Shown: positions 26,363-36,724 of the stretch, piece after piece
Layout of the letters: the number at the start of each line of letters is the position of its first letter
Numbering within the stretch: position 1 is the stretch's first letter
Assembly (NCBI GenBank): GCA_910575005.1
Contig: CAJTCL010000001.1
Span: 124,001 to 188,000, forward strand
Reading direction: 5' to 3'
DNA: 64,000 bases
DNA from: Lachnospiraceae bacterium
GTDB lineage: Bacteria > Bacillota > Clostridia > Lachnospirales > Lachnospiraceae
Made by a program: the position numbers and the translations under genes
The notes under the pieces: model-generated
Seen by the model: only the letters and a program-made list of their open reading frames with translations
Database searches by the model: none
Told to the model about the DNA's origin: nothing

Positions 26363-28042
26363 CTTCCCTGTTTTCTGGTAATTTAGTCCATAGGAGCGGC
26401 TCTGCCCACGGGTATCTGACGTATTATACAGATCAATGGTTTCCTTCCCTAAAGTTTCAGAAATCTCCTTTAAGGTAGAGCCTTCCTTGCCGCCAAGGAA
26501 TAACATAGTGTCGCAGTTGCCTAAAATTGTCTCGGCTGCATCTTTATAGATGGTTTTCAACTGACTCTGCGACTGTAAAATGATGGATGCCGATATTTCT
26601 CGGCTTCGTATCGTTGCAATTAGTTTATCGAACTTCGGAATCTGCCCGATATTGCTGAACTCGTCTAACAATAGCCTTACATGGTAGGGAAGCTTGCCCC
26701 CATGCTCATCATCTGCCTTGTCGCATAGAAGATTAAACAGTTGGGTATACATGATTGCCACAAGGAAATTAAAGGTATCATCCGTGTCGGAGATAATGAT
26801 AAACATTGCTGTGCGCTGGTCTCCAATCATGTCCAATTCCATTTCATCGTAAGAAGTTAGTTCCCGTAATTCTGCGATGTCAAACGGTGCTAACCTAGCT
26901 CCACAGCTAATTAAGATCGATTTTGAAGTTTTGTCCGCCGCAAGCTTGAACTTCTTATATTGCCGCACTGCAAAGTGTTCTGGCTTCTCCTGTTCCAATT
27001 CTTCAAACAATTCGTCTACGGCATTTTTAAATTCTTCATCATCCTCCCTTGTCTCTGAAGCATTGATAAATTCCAGTAACGTAGAGAAATTCTGTTCTTC
27101 CTCTGGTGCTTCATAATAGATATAGCCAATCAATGCACAGTATAAAAGCCGTTCTGCTTTCGTCCAGAAATCCTCGGAAGATTTTTCTCCTTCCCCTTTC
27201 GTATTTGCGATAATGGTATTCACCAACTTTAAAATATCTTTCTCTGAGCGGATATAGCAGAACGGATTGTAATGCATACTTTTATTGAAATTGATAGTAT
27301 TTAAAACCTTGATCTTATATGGTTCATAAACCACTTTTCCGTCCTTATCTCGCACTGTCTTCCCATCTTTTATTTTCGGTGTACCACGCCTTAACATCTC
27401 CCCGCACTCAACTAGTATAGTACCTTTCGGATCAGTGACGCAGTAGCTGACACCCGGCGTCATCTGCATAAGCTGCGGCTTTACATAGAACCTCGTCTTG
27501 CCCGAACCAGAGCCACCGATGACAATGACATTCTTATTTCTGGCATATTTAGGCTGCTTCGGTCTACTGTTCATAGTAAGACGTTCTGTTTGTGTTAAAA
27601 GGATATTATTCTCAAATATCGGGTCTATGTACGGGGCAATATCTTTCGCTGTCCCCCATCTTGCAGAACCATACTCCACTCCCTGGCGGTACTTCTTTGC
27701 ATTTTTGCCTTTCAGATACACCATGAGCTTTACAGCCGCAGCTCCAACTACTCCAACCAGTATATCAATCCCATGAATGCTTGGCAGCGGCTTCTGAAAC
27801 GCTAGTTGAAAATTTAGAAACAATATACCTGCTTTATTGATCAGGGAATCCCCCATGCAATGGCGATACAGCCATGCCACTTTATCTATCAGGTAAAATA
27901 CAATCATATAAGGAATATTCAGCATCAGCAGACGTTTCACATCTACAGAAGGCATTTTCTCTCGAATTATGTTTTTTAATTTTCTAAAAAATAGCACAGA
28001 TTTTTTCTTTGAGGCAGATTTCTTTTTCTGTTTCCCACTCAA
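26363..28042 (-). pseudogene. VirD4/TraG-type coupling protein, N-terminal part interrupted by the nested element
   Basis: This is the coupling protein that brings the relaxase-DNA complex to the secretion channel. N-terminal membrane segments lie at about residues 38-55 and 88-110. Walker A is GGSGSGKTRF near residue 180 and Walker B is LLLDEFSNIGQIPKFD near 460, followed by SIILQSQSQLKTIY. After YQKTGK (about residue 560) the frame runs into the inserted element and adds an unrelated tail ending KVYKGIMG, stopping at 26201. The true C-terminus is at 10743-11030. As assembled the gene is broken, so transfer would need excision of the insert or another copy. Confidence 0.9.
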
Positions 28043-28563
28043 TGTTCTGCCCCCCGTTCCTTCTGTTTCGTCTTTTCCCTCTCCCTATGCTTTGCAACCC
28101 GCTCCTTCGCCTGCTCTAGCTTCTTGCGGATGGACGGTTTCTTGCTCTTACTCAGTGATTTCCCTGTATATTCCTTAAATGCTGCCGTCATGACATCCAC
28201 ATCTTTCGCCTTGAAGAATACAAAATAGCGGGGCGGAGAGATAGATGTATCTTTTTTCAGGCTAAAATCAATGTTATATTTCCGGGCGCATTTCTCAAAG
28301 GATTTGATATTTCCATCTGTCACCTCAATATTGGAAAGCTGACAACCATGTTTCATCAACTTTTCTATGCTTTGCTTTCCGTGGCAAACGGCAGCGTCTT
28401 TCTCTGCCTTTCGTGCTGCCTTCTTATCCATCTGTTTTCTGTCCCGCTTTTCTTGCTCCATTTTTGCTAGTGCTTTCAACATGGCGGCTTTCAGAATCCT
28501 TGCGGAAATTTTGCCACCATTAATGCACAACGATATGGTTTTTTCATTTACTTCTTCTTGCAA
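28039..28563 (-). CDS. PcfB family protein
   Basis: A 174-residue protein of the PcfB family that accompanies VirD4 in Tn1549-type elements and in pCF10-like plasmids. It starts NEKTISLCINGGKISARIL, has KSFEKCARKYNIDFSLKKD in the middle, PPRYFVFFKAKDVDVMTAAF and a basic tail rich in Lys/Arg/Glu. The start codon is a TTG at 28563 with GGAGGG upstream. It overlaps virD4 by four bases, consistent with a role with the coupling protein. Confidence 0.88.
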   Translation of the reverse strand: MQEEVNEKTISLCINGGKISARILKAAMLKALAKMEQEKRDRKQMDKKAARKAEKDAAVCHGKQSIEKLMKHGCQLSNIEVTDGNIKSFEKCARKYNIDFSLKKDTSISPPRYFVFFKAKDVDVMTAAFKEYTGKSLSKSKKPSIRKKLEQAKERVAKHREREKTKQKERGAEH

Positions 28564-28765
28564 AGTGTTCTCCCTCCTTTCATATGGATTGATTTCTCAC
28601 ATCCATTTCCCACAATATCTTCTGTATACAGTAGGAATACATGGGGCGAGCATATGCCAGTGGCACACAAGCTGCGAACCAACCAAGCCGGCAGACGAGA
28701 CATGGTTGTCATATGAACAGTTTTAACAATCTTTTATTACCATTATCTGAATTTCTTCAGAACTG

Positions 28766-31700
28766 TCAGTCCTCCTTTCTTTTTCTGCAGAATGTAAAAA
28801 TGGAAACTCCAACACCACATACTGAAATCCCAGCTAAGGCAAACCATAACCAGAACGATCTGTCGTCTCCTGTTTTTGGCGTTCTTTGAAATGGTGGTTC
28901 TAAAGGCTTCTTCTCATCTCTCATTACAACCGTTTGGATTTCCTTGGTATTTTTAACTTCAAACTTTACATCCTCCGCTACCAGATAGCCATCTGGAGCA
29001 CTTTCTTCATGTAATGTATAAGTTCCAATTGGCAACATTTCAATATAATGTGGCTTATGCTCAGAAGTCCAACTTTCCACCACTTTTCCATCTTTATTAA
29101 GAATAGAAAGTTTTGCGCCAGGCAGTTCTTTCCCAGCAATGTCTGTCTTAGAAATCTTTACCTTTGTCACATCATCTTTCATTGATACTTTCTGGATTTC
29201 CCTAGTGTTTTTAACTTCAAACTTCACATCTTCTGCTATCAGGTAGCCACTAGGAGCACTTTCTTCATGTAATGTATAGGTTCCAATCGGCAACATTTCA
29301 ATATAATGTGGCTTATGTTCAGAAGTCCAACTTTCCAATACTTTTCCATCTTTATTAAGGATAGAAAGTTTTGCGCCAGGCAGTTCTTTTCCAGCAATAT
29401 CTGTCTTAGAAATCTTTACCTTTGTCACATCATCCTTCATTGATACTTTCTGAATTTTCCCAGTGTCTTTGACTTCAAACTTCACATCCTCCGCTACCAG
29501 ATAGCCATCTGGAGCACTTTCCTCATGTAATGTATAGGTTCCAATCGGCAGCATTTCTATATAGTGTGGCTTATGTTCAGAAGTCCAGCTTTCTACTACT
29601 TTTCCCTCTTTATCCAAGATAGAAAGTTTCGCGCCAGGTAATTCTTTTCCAGCAATGTCTGTCTTAGAAATCTTTACCTTTGTTACATCATCCTTCATGG
29701 ATACTTTCTGGATTTTCCCAGTGTCTTTGACTTCAAACTTCACATCCTCTGCTATCAGGTAGCCACTAGGAGCACTTTCCTCATGTAATGTATAGGTTCC
29801 AATCGGCAGCATTTCTATATAGTGTGGCTTGTTTTCAGAAATCCAGCTTTCCACTACCTTTCCCTCTTTATCCAAGATAGAAAGTTTCGCGCCAGGTAAT
29901 TCTTTTCCAGCAATGTCTGTCTTAGAAATCTTTACCTTTGTTACATCATCCTTCATTGAAATTTTCTGCACTTCGCCTGTATTCTCCACGGTAAATATAA
30001 TACTTTTTGCAGTCACATAGCCTTCTGCCGGCTGTGTCTCAGTCATAGTATAGTTCTTGCCAACGGTTAATTTTTTGATGATATGTGGCTCCTTACCAGA
30101 CATCCATGTATCTACGAGATTGCCCGCGTCATCTGTTACTTGTAATTTGGCGCCTTCTACCTCCTTGCTATCTGTAAGTGATAGTTTGGTAAACTCAAAC
30201 ACAGTAGGGACATTTTCAAAGACAAATTCATAGGAAATGATTTCTTTTTCGGCATCCTCATACGTGAACTCAAATTCCTGCACCTCTCCCTCACTGGTAA
30301 ATCCCTGAGCTGGAGCAGTTTCTTTTACATAATAGGAAAATCCGATTGGGAGGTCAGCCACAAATGTCAGTTTCCCATCTTTATCTGTGACTTTTTCTTC
30401 AATTACTGTATCTGCTTCCATGAGAACTTCACCTTTGTTATTAGTAATATCCTCTTTTGTACATAGGGCGAATGTCGTTCCTTCCACTACACGATCAGAA
30501 TTCTTTTCTGTTTTTAATACGTGAATCTCTGCTTTCTGCCGGTTATTTTGCCAGTCCGTGGAAAAAGTGACAATGGCTGTATCCTGATCACGGTAGGTTA
30601 AATCAATTTCCCGAATTTCTCCATCCAAAACATAACCTTCTGCCGTCTTCTTCTCCTGAATATAATATTTCCCAAGAGGCAGATTCTCCAGTTTTGCAAT
30701 CCCAGTATCATCTGTGGTAATGGTGTTCACCAATTCATCCTTCTTATAATAATCATCACTCTCTCCATCTGCTGCCTTTATGTCCTCTAAAGCATATACT
30801 TCAAAGGTAACATCTTTCAGTGCTCCAGTGACATATGCAAACAGATGGGAAATCCATCCGCCAATGCTGTCAAGTAACGATACATCCTCCAGAAATTCTC
30901 CCTTTTTGTTAATTAGGATTTTGCCTGTTGGTACATCGTCTTTCATTTCCACTTTTTGGATTTCGGCTGTGTCTTCCACAGTAAATGTGATTTCCTCTGC
31001 TTTCAAATACCCATAAGGCGCTAATTCCTCCCGCAGTGTATAGGTTTCCCCTACGGTCAGCCGCTCTATGATATGTTCTTCTCCTTGCACGGATTTCCAT
31101 GTGTCTATGAGGTTCCCATCTTTATCAAAAATGGTCAATGTTGCACCTGAAAGCTCCACACCTGTTGTAAGGTCCGTCTTTTTAATGGAAACCGTAGTCG
31201 GCTCATTTTTAAATTCAGAAGTATATGCAGCTATTTTTATATCTTGTCCTTGGTATGTGGTGGATATATCTATGGTTTCATTGGAAGATACATATCCTGC
31301 CGGTGCTTTCTGTTCTTTGATGTAATATGCTCCAAAAGGTAAATCCAATCCAAAAACTGCCTTGCCTTCTTCCCCTGTTACAGTTTCCTCAAGCAGCGTA
31401 TTTGCTTTTACAATCACTTTCCCATGTGCCAAAATGTCTGTTTTTGCATACAGTCCGAAGACTGCACCCGCTACCACAGTGCCATTCTTTGCATCTTTCT
31501 TGATTACTGCAAGCTCTATTTTCTGGCGGTCATTTTCAAATATGGCTGTCTGCTCAACGATTGGTGTATTCTGGTCTGCATAGGCAAGCGTAATAGTCTG
31601 AGGCTCTTCATTCCGTACAAATCCCTTTGGAGCCTTTGTTTCTTTCACCTGGTAGGTACCAAGTGGGAGGTTTGCTATGGATGCTTTTCCTTCTTTATCT

Positions 31701-34700
31701 GTCACCAGCGTTTTCACCAATGTACCAGAAGCATATTCCAGAATCCGGTTTCCTTTTCCATCCTTCTGGAAATCTGCGGTATAAATATCCTCCGCTGCGT
31801 AGACCTTAAATTCTGCACCCTCCAAATTTTCAGTCTCATACCGGAAATTTTTATCATTATACTGCTTCAATATTTCTCCTTTTTTCACGATATGCAACTT
31901 GCCTTTTACGGGATGGTTTTCATACACAACATTGATAATCACATCCCCTGATACATCGTCGATTTGGTATAGTGTATCAGAATCCACAGATACTTTATAA
32001 TAATTCTTATTCAATGTATAACCGAATGGGGCATTGACTTCCTCAATACGGTAATGCCCAATTTTTAAATTTTGTGGTAGGACTAGATAACCTTGCTTAT
32101 CTGTAAAATAAGATTTATGTGTCACCACAGTTGGATAAGTAGTTACTTGCTCCACATATTTCTTATGGTCTAGGTCATATACCTTAAATTCTGTATTTTT
32201 TGCAAGTACAGGCTTTTTCGTTTCATCATCCTGTTTCACAATTTTTAACTTCGCCTCAAATTCATGATCCAAAAGCACCCGCCAGACTTGTGGCGTATTC
32301 GGCTTATTTTCTGTGATGTGCACAAGAAAATCCTTTACAGGTTTATAGTTATGAGGTGTGGTTGTTTCTCTTACAATGTACGTTCCAAACGGAAGTGGGA
32401 TCGTACAAGCATAACCTTTTTTATCGGTGAAAATTTCCGTTGCACCATTCTCCCCAATTACGACAGGTTCCGCAGAATCAAAATCATATCCCCCATCCTT
32501 CTTCTGTTTTAGAGAAGATACCAGATAAGCACGAAATCCTGCACCGGAAAGAAGGTCTGCATCGGTGTTCCCATTGTCTATTGCCTTGATAATCTGGAAT
32601 GGCTGTTTCTTCACTTGCTCTAGAGAAGTGCAGTCACGTTCTATCGTAGCCACCAAATCATTCTCATAATTACAAACCAAATCATACTCTGATTTATCTA
32701 CCAGATAACCCGAAGGCGGCGTAATCTCTTTTACAAAATACTCCCCAAGATATAAGTCAGTAATTTCTGCTTTCCCTTTTTTGTCTGTGGTCAATGTCCC
32801 TACTTGTTCTCCAGCTTTATAGAGCACCTTCGTCTTTTCATAAGGATGTAGAATGTCTTTCCTTGCATACAGCCCATAAACAGCATGTTCTAGTGTGGCA
32901 TCCCCTTGTGGGTGATTTTTTTTGGTTTCTTTATCTTTCTTTTGCAGACAGATCTTGGCAGTGACACGCTCATTGACGAAGGTATGTGAAAATGTTACCT
33001 TTGCTTCTTGATCATTGGTATAACTGAACTGAAAAGAATATACATCCTTTGTATTCCGCAAATAACCCTTTGGAGCTTTGATTTCTTTTACCTCATACCA
33101 AAATCCGATTGGAAGGTCTACGGAAAATGCGGCTTTCCCATTTTCCTCTGTTGTTACTTTCTCAAGCAGTGTACCTTTGGGTACGACAACACGGTCATCT
33201 GCATTGGTGATATTTTCAGAAGCATACAGACCAAAAATGCCACCTGATAAACCATTCTTTGTATCCTTATCTTTCTTTACTACACGGACAACTGCTTTTT
33301 GTCTATCATTTAAAAATGTAGTATTAGAAAAAGCAGCTTCCTCCGTCTGTCCAGCATAAGTGATTGTTACATTTTTGCTTTCCTTTTTATTATAGAAATT
33401 CTTAGGGGCTTGTTCTTCGGTAACTCGATATGTACCAAGATGTAGATTTTTGAGTGTTACAGAGCCATCTTTCCCAGTTTTAAGGTTTTCTGCCACCAAT
33501 TCTCCAGCTTTATAAACTACTGAACCATAAGGTGTGGTAATATCTTTTGCCGCATAGACATTAAAAACAGCACCCTTTTGTTTACGTTTCTCATACTGGA
33601 ATACTACACCATTTTTATTGGAATCTGCACTTGTTAGAACTTTTCCTTCTTTGTAAATAGTCAAGTTTCCAAGCTGCTCTACATCTGGAACAGTGGTGGA
33701 TACTGTCTGCCCGTATTTTAGGGTAACATGGTAGGCAGTTGCATTGTAGCAGTACCCTGACGGAGCTGTAATTTCCTTTAGATATATAGTGTCTTGTGTT
33801 TTCATAATTTCTATGCTGGAAACACCCTTGTCATCCGTTGCCGGCATCCGTGCGATAAGCTGTGTACACTCTTTATCCTTATAGAGTCCAAATACTGCAC
33901 CTTCCAGTTTTACATTTTCTTTTTTTGCATCCACTTTCACTACTTTTATCTTTGCATTTTGCACCCAACTTACGGAAAAATCCACATATTTTTCATCTGT
34001 GACACCTTCCCCAAACACAAGTGCCAAATCCTGACTGCCTTCCCCAGTTGAAATTTTATAGGCAGAGTAGTCTTTTGTAATCTTACCTTTCATTCTGGAT
34101 GACCATGAGCTAGACACATCGTTCGCTTGGGAAAGAGGCGCGGAAAGGTAAAACTTTGTTCCCCCGGCGACTTCAACCTCTGCCCCAGCATTACTTGTCT
34201 CGCCTGTCGTTACATTGTGAAATTTTACACCGTCTGGCAATTTCATCGTGACCATCTGAAGTTCATCTGCCTGGAACGTGATTTCCTTTGTCCTCTGGAT
34301 ATTTCCATCTATATAAGCCTCTACGTTATCATCTGAAAATTCCATTTCAACATCTGGGATCTCTGGTTGTCCTATACAATAATTGTAAAGCTCCATTGCA
34401 AGTGTTGTCCCAGTTTCATTGGCTCCTGAAAATGCATCGCTGCTCCCGTTTGCATGACTGGCTGCCATATGGACAAGAATAAAACGCTGTCCCGCTGAAA
34501 AGTCAGGGTATTTTTCTGCAAAGAATCCCTCCTCGCCGCTGGCTTTTGTGCCATAATAACAGACTTTTGCAAGTGCTTTTTTGTCTTTCAGCTTGGAAAT
34601 ACTATAATCACCACTCTCAGGCGAATCAACAGAAGGTTGTATGCAGTAGGCAGTTGCTGAAATATCGCCAAATTTAACCGTATATTTATAAGTCAGATAG

Positions 34701-35434
34701 CTGCCATATCCATAGTCAGCATAGCGATAACAATCCCCTTTCGTTACTGTTACCTGTTCCATGCTCCTTTCCCCTGCTGATGCATAGAAGGTAACACTTT
34801 CTCCTGCTTCCATTGCCATCAGATCAATGCCTTGTTCCACAGCCTGCTGGATGGCTCCGTCTGCGGTCAACCCCGTTTCCTCATCAGCCCCATTTTCCTT
34901 TGGGATGGCTACTGAATCATCTACTACTTTTGTAGATTCTTGGTTTTGTCCTTCCTTTCCAGATTCTTTCTCCGTTTTCTGTGCAACAATAATATCTCTT
35001 ATGATATGGTAAGATGGATTTTTGCTAATTGGTTCTACAAAATAAACTGCTTTGTAAGTCCCTGCCTTTCCAATGTCAAACTTTTCTCCGTCTTTCCCCT
35101 TTGCCTCATAGAATGTGATCTTTACTTTATCGGAAGAAAACTCTATGCCAGAGAAATCATGCGCAACGTCAAAGTTGCTGTTAATTTCCACTGTATGATC
35201 TTCTACAGTTACGATTTCATTCTGATCTAATCCCGCTTTCACCTTCTCCAAAGCTGGATACTCCGCTTCATAAGTTGCCGGCTCTGGTTCTGCCGCGTAA
35301 GTTCCCATCGGTTGTAAAAAGGCTGCTAAGACTGTGACCGCCGACAGCAGAACTGATACCATCTTCTTTACGTTTCTTTTCAATCTAAGTTGTCCCTCTC
35401 TTTCTTTGCTGCGCAGCTTACTAACTGCTGTCAT
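28766..35434 (-). CDS. Giant LPXTG-type surface protein with a thioester domain and many Cna-B/SpaA repeats
   Basis: A 2222-residue secreted wall protein. A long signal peptide (KKMVSVLLSAVTVLAAFLQ) ends near TYAAEP. A thioester domain lies at about residues 230-390, with TAYCIQPSVDSPESG giving the Cys and RFILVHMAASHAN near its Gln region. About seventeen Cna-B/SpaA-type beta domains follow (repeated K-GAxFxVY and LGxYxVKExxAPxGY), which normally form Lys-Asn isopeptide bonds. The C-terminus is RTPKTGDD, a hydrophobic stretch, and RKRKED, a sortase signal with TPKTG in place of LPXTG. Such proteins give covalent adhesion to host or partner cells. In an ICE it may promote mating contact or gut attachment. 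No sortase is in the window. Confidence 0.92.
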   Translation of the reverse strand: MTAVSKLRSKEREGQLRLKRNVKKMVSVLLSAVTVLAAFLQPMGTYAAEPEPATYEAEYPALEKVKAGLDQNEIVTVEDHTVEINSNFDVAHDFSGIEFSSDKVKITFYEAKGKDGEKFDIGKAGTYKAVYFVEPISKNPSYHIIRDIIVAQKTEKESGKEGQNQESTKVVDDSVAIPKENGADEETGLTADGAIQQAVEQGIDLMAMEAGESVTFYASAGERSMEQVTVTKGDCYRYADYGYGSYLTYKYTVKFGDISATAYCIQPSVDSPESGDYSISKLKDKKALAKVCYYGTKASGEEGFFAEKYPDFSAGQRFILVHMAASHANGSSDAFSGANETGTTLAMELYNYCIGQPEIPDVEMEFSDDNVEAYIDGNIQRTKEITFQADELQMVTMKLPDGVKFHNVTTGETSNAGAEVEVAGGTKFYLSAPLSQANDVSSSWSSRMKGKITKDYSAYKISTGEGSQDLALVFGEGVTDEKYVDFSVSWVQNAKIKVVKVDAKKENVKLEGAVFGLYKDKECTQLIARMPATDDKGVSSIEIMKTQDTIYLKEITAPSGYCYNATAYHVTLKYGQTVSTTVPDVEQLGNLTIYKEGKVLTSADSNKNGVVFQYEKRKQKGAVFNVYAAKDITTPYGSVVYKAGELVAENLKTGKDGSVTLKNLHLGTYRVTEEQAPKNFYNKKESKNVTITYAGQTEEAAFSNTTFLNDRQKAVVRVVKKDKDTKNGLSGGIFGLYASENITNADDRVVVPKGTLLEKVTTEENGKAAFSVDLPIGFWYEVKEIKAPKGYLRNTKDVYSFQFSYTNDQEAKVTFSHTFVNERVTAKICLQKKDKETKKNHPQGDATLEHAVYGLYARKDILHPYEKTKVLYKAGEQVGTLTTDKKGKAEITDLYLGEYFVKEITPPSGYLVDKSEYDLVCNYENDLVATIERDCTSLEQVKKQPFQIIKAIDNGNTDADLLSGAGFRAYLVSSLKQKKDGGYDFDSAEPVVIGENGATEIFTDKKGYACTIPLPFGTYIVRETTTPHNYKPVKDFLVHITENKPNTPQVWRVLLDHEFEAKLKIVKQDDETKKPVLAKNTEFKVYDLDHKKYVEQVTTYPTVVTHKSYFTDKQGYLVLPQNLKIGHYRIEEVNAPFGYTLNKNYYKVSVDSDTLYQIDDVSGDVIINVVYENHPVKGKLHIVKKGEILKQYNDKNFRYETENLEGAEFKVYAAEDIYTADFQKDGKGNRILEYASGTLVKTLVTDKEGKASIANLPLGTYQVKETKAPKGFVRNEEPQTITLAYADQNTPIVEQTAIFENDRQKIELAVIKKDAKNGTVVAGAVFGLYAKTDILAHGKVIVKANTLLEETVTGEEGKAVFGLDLPFGAYYIKEQKAPAGYVSSNETIDISTTYQGQDIKIAAYTSEFKNEPTTVSIKKTDLTTGVELSGATLTIFDKDGNLIDTWKSVQGEEHIIERLTVGETYTLREELAPYGYLKAEEITFTVEDTAEIQKVEMKDDVPTGKILINKKGEFLEDVSLLDSIGGWISHLFAYVTGALKDVTFEVYALEDIKAADGESDDYYKKDELVNTITTDDTGIAKLENLPLGKYYIQEKKTAEGYVLDGEIREIDLTYRDQDTAIVTFSTDWQNNRQKAEIHVLKTEKNSDRVVEGTTFALCTKEDITNNKGEVLMEADTVIEEKVTDKDGKLTFVADLPIGFSYYVKETAPAQGFTSEGEVQEFEFTYEDAEKEIISYEFVFENVPTVFEFTKLSLTDSKEVEGAKLQVTDDAGNLVDTWMSGKEPHIIKKLTVGKNYTMTETQPAEGYVTAKSIIFTVENTGEVQKISMKDDVTKVKISKTDIAGKELPGAKLSILDKEGKVVESWISENKPHYIEMLPIGTYTLHEESAPSGYLIAEDVKFEVKDTGKIQKVSMKDDVTKVKISKTDIAGKELPGAKLSILDKEGKVVESWTSEHKPHYIEMLPIGTYTLHEESAPDGYLVAEDVKFEVKDTGKIQKVSMKDDVTKVKISKTDIAGKELPGAKLSILNKDGKVLESWTSEHKPHYIEMLPIGTYTLHEESAPSGYLIAEDVKFEVKNTREIQKVSMKDDVTKVKISKTDIAGKELPGAKLSILNKDGKVVESWTSEHKPHYIEMLPIGTYTLHEESAPDGYLVAEDVKFEVKNTKEIQTVVMRDEKKPLEPPFQRTPKTGDDRSFWLWFALAGISVCGVGVSIFTFCRKRKED
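28916..29947 (-). repeat. Four near-identical 258-bp tandem repeats in the surface protein gene
   Basis: Four consecutive 86-residue units (each with DVTKVKISKTDIAGKELPGA and HYIEMLPIGTYTLHEESAP) differ at only a few positions. Examples are SGYLI versus DGYLV, LDKEGK versus LNKDGK and SEHK versus SENK. The similarity at the DNA level points to recent tandem duplication, and copy number may vary between strains. Confidence 0.88.
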
Positions 35435-36024
35435 TCTGTCTTTCCATTCTGATTACTTTTCTATATTCCCATATGCACTTCTCCCTTCTGTTTGATTTTT
35501 GTAAGCAGTGACAATGATAGATACATTTGACAATTGCCGCTTAGCTTGCACTGTCCCCGATAACAGCACATTAATACAGGAAAACCTCAAACTCTAACAC
35601 GTAAAACGTATCAAAACGAAAAGGCTTCCCTGTATGGTATCTGCTGTTATTGAGCGTTTTCCTGTGTTCCTCCTAGACCCGTTCCTGTCCCAGTTTCTCT
35701 GTTCTGGGACGTATTCTTTGGTAAGGTACGCAGGGATGCACACTCAATACCAGGTATCAATCTAGGCAGGATATGAAACTTTCAAGGTACGATGAAAAGG
35801 AAAAATATTGACATATATGGATTTGTTATTGTCCAGAAATATTTACCCCTTCACTAATAGCAGACTGGAAAGGGCAAAATACAAGTAAATTTTGAAATTT
35901 TTTTAATTTTATAGAATGGAATCTAAGATACTGGATGGCACAGAGGGGTTTATTGTATTGCAAAGTGCTGCAGATGGATATAGAAATACAGAGTTCTTTA
36001 AATATAATTTAGAATGGAAAAAAA
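35435..36024. other. Non-coding stretch upstream of the surface protein gene
   Basis: No supported gene is seen here. It contains the crossing inverted repeats at 35561-35665 and presumably the promoter of the surface protein on the minus strand. The short plus-strand frame beginning at 35916 has no ribosome site and runs through a terminator-like hairpin. Confidence 0.6.
35561..35665. other. Crossing inverted repeats (possible pseudoknot RNA) upstream of the surface protein gene
   Basis: TAACAGCA (35561-35568) pairs with TGCTGTTA (35642-35649), and ACAGGAAAAC (35576-35585) pairs with GTTTTCCTGT (35656-35665). The pairs cross rather than nest, so an RNA from either strand could form a pseudoknot. 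It lies 130-230 bases before the surface protein start, where a cis-acting leader could sit. Confidence 0.5.
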
Positions 36025-36057
36025 GGATATTCCAAATGCATTTTCATTGGAATATCC
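36025..36057. terminator. Hairpin ending the first small module
   Basis: GGATATTCCA and TGGAATATCC form a perfect 10-base stem just past the stop of the small HTH gene. Hairpins of the same GGxxxTTCC type recur at 36725, 37529 and, degraded, near 38796. Confidence 0.65.
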
Positions 36058-36068
36058 TTGATTTATCT

Positions 36069-36269
36069 TTATTCTTTTTGATATATAGCAATTTCATGTA
36101 ATTCACAATCTAATATTTCACATAATGTATTCAAAGTATGGGTAGATACATTTGCATTTTTCCTTAAACGTGATAATTGTCCCGCTGAAACTTTGTATGT
36201 ATTTATTAACTGATATTGTGAAACATTTTTCTTGTCGAGTGTGTTCCATAAAGGTTCATAAGAAATCAT
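36069..36269 (-). CDS. Small XRE-type HTH regulator, module 1
   Basis: A 66-residue single-domain helix-turn-helix protein: VSQYQLINTYKVSAGQLSRL, then NTLCEILDCELHEIAIY. This form is typical of Cro/CI-type minimal repressors. It is divergent from the 111-residue gene at 36370 across a promoter with a perfect palindrome, which it probably binds. It is nearly identical to the gene at 36763-36969, so the module was duplicated recently. Confidence 0.82.
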   Translation of the reverse strand: MISYEPLWNTLDKKNVSQYQLINTYKVSAGQLSRLRKNANVSTHTLNTLCEILDCELHEIAIYQKE

Positions 36270-36290
36270 GTTATTCAGTCCCTTCTATAC

Positions 36291-36342
36291 TTGAATAATA
36301 CCCGAAAATGGACTATAATAACATTAGCCATAAATGGCTAAT
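36291..36342 (+). promoter_or_regulatory. Promoter and palindromic operator of module 1
   Basis: TTGAAT (36291-36296) and TATAAT (36314-36319) are 17 bases apart, a near-ideal sigma-A promoter. The perfect palindrome ATTAGCCATAAATGGCTAAT (36323-36342) overlaps the expected start of transcription, so a bound repressor would block the plus-strand gene. Confidence 0.8.
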
Positions 36343-36369
36343 ATCAAGAGGAAAGGTAGATGGATTTCT

Positions 36370-36705
36370 ATGGAAAAAGGAAAGATGAAAGGTTTATTGT
36401 TGGAAATTCTAAAAAAGCAGGATACAGTTTTTTCTGATGTGTCATGGCATCATGCATTAGACACATTGACTGTTACTACTATCGACAAACAAAAGTTCAT
36501 GATTGGCATTGACTATCTGAATAATGGTGAGGATATTATAAGGCTATGGCATAGATCAAACCCGTTTTCCCTATATATAGAAATTGCTTTGCTTGAAATG
36601 CTTGATTTGGAGATCATTACAGAGGAGGAATACAAAAAATATCAAGCTGAAACTATTAAGAATGCTAATATAATCAATAAACGGCATAGGAAATCAGTAG
36701 TATAA
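36370..36705 (+). CDS. Unknown small protein, module 1 partner
   Basis: A 111-residue protein with no family I recognise. It reads KMKGLLLEILKKQDTVFSDV, then LTVTTIDKQKFMIGIDYLNN, IIRLWHRSNPFSLYIEIALLEML and an acidic helical tail. Two paralogues follow in the window (37068-37409, 38239-38592); all share the pattern LLxxLFEML, TTIDKxxFxI, xxYLxENE, W-x3-NP, IEMALxxLxDLxII. Predicted to be a soluble alpha/beta protein. Start chosen at 36370 because paralogues begin there; the ribosome site is weak. Expressed from the regulated promoter facing the HTH gene. Could be a toxin, an inhibitor of a host process, or an ICE regulator; nothing in the sequence decides. Confidence 0.68.
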   Translation: MEKGKMKGLLLEILKKQDTVFSDVSWHHALDTLTVTTIDKQKFMIGIDYLNNGEDIIRLWHRSNPFSLYIEIALLEMLDLEIITEEEYKKYQAETIKNANIINKRHRKSVV

Positions 36706-36724
36706 TGGATTTATCTGTATAAAA

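Noticed and set aside
35500-35720. A c-di-GMP riboswitch before the adhesin gene
   Set aside because: Adhesin genes often have one, but the conserved core of either c-di-GMP class could not be found here.
35916-36101. A 61-residue plus-strand gene upstream of module 1
   Set aside because: No ribosome site, and the frame runs through a terminator-like hairpin into the antisense of the HTH gene.
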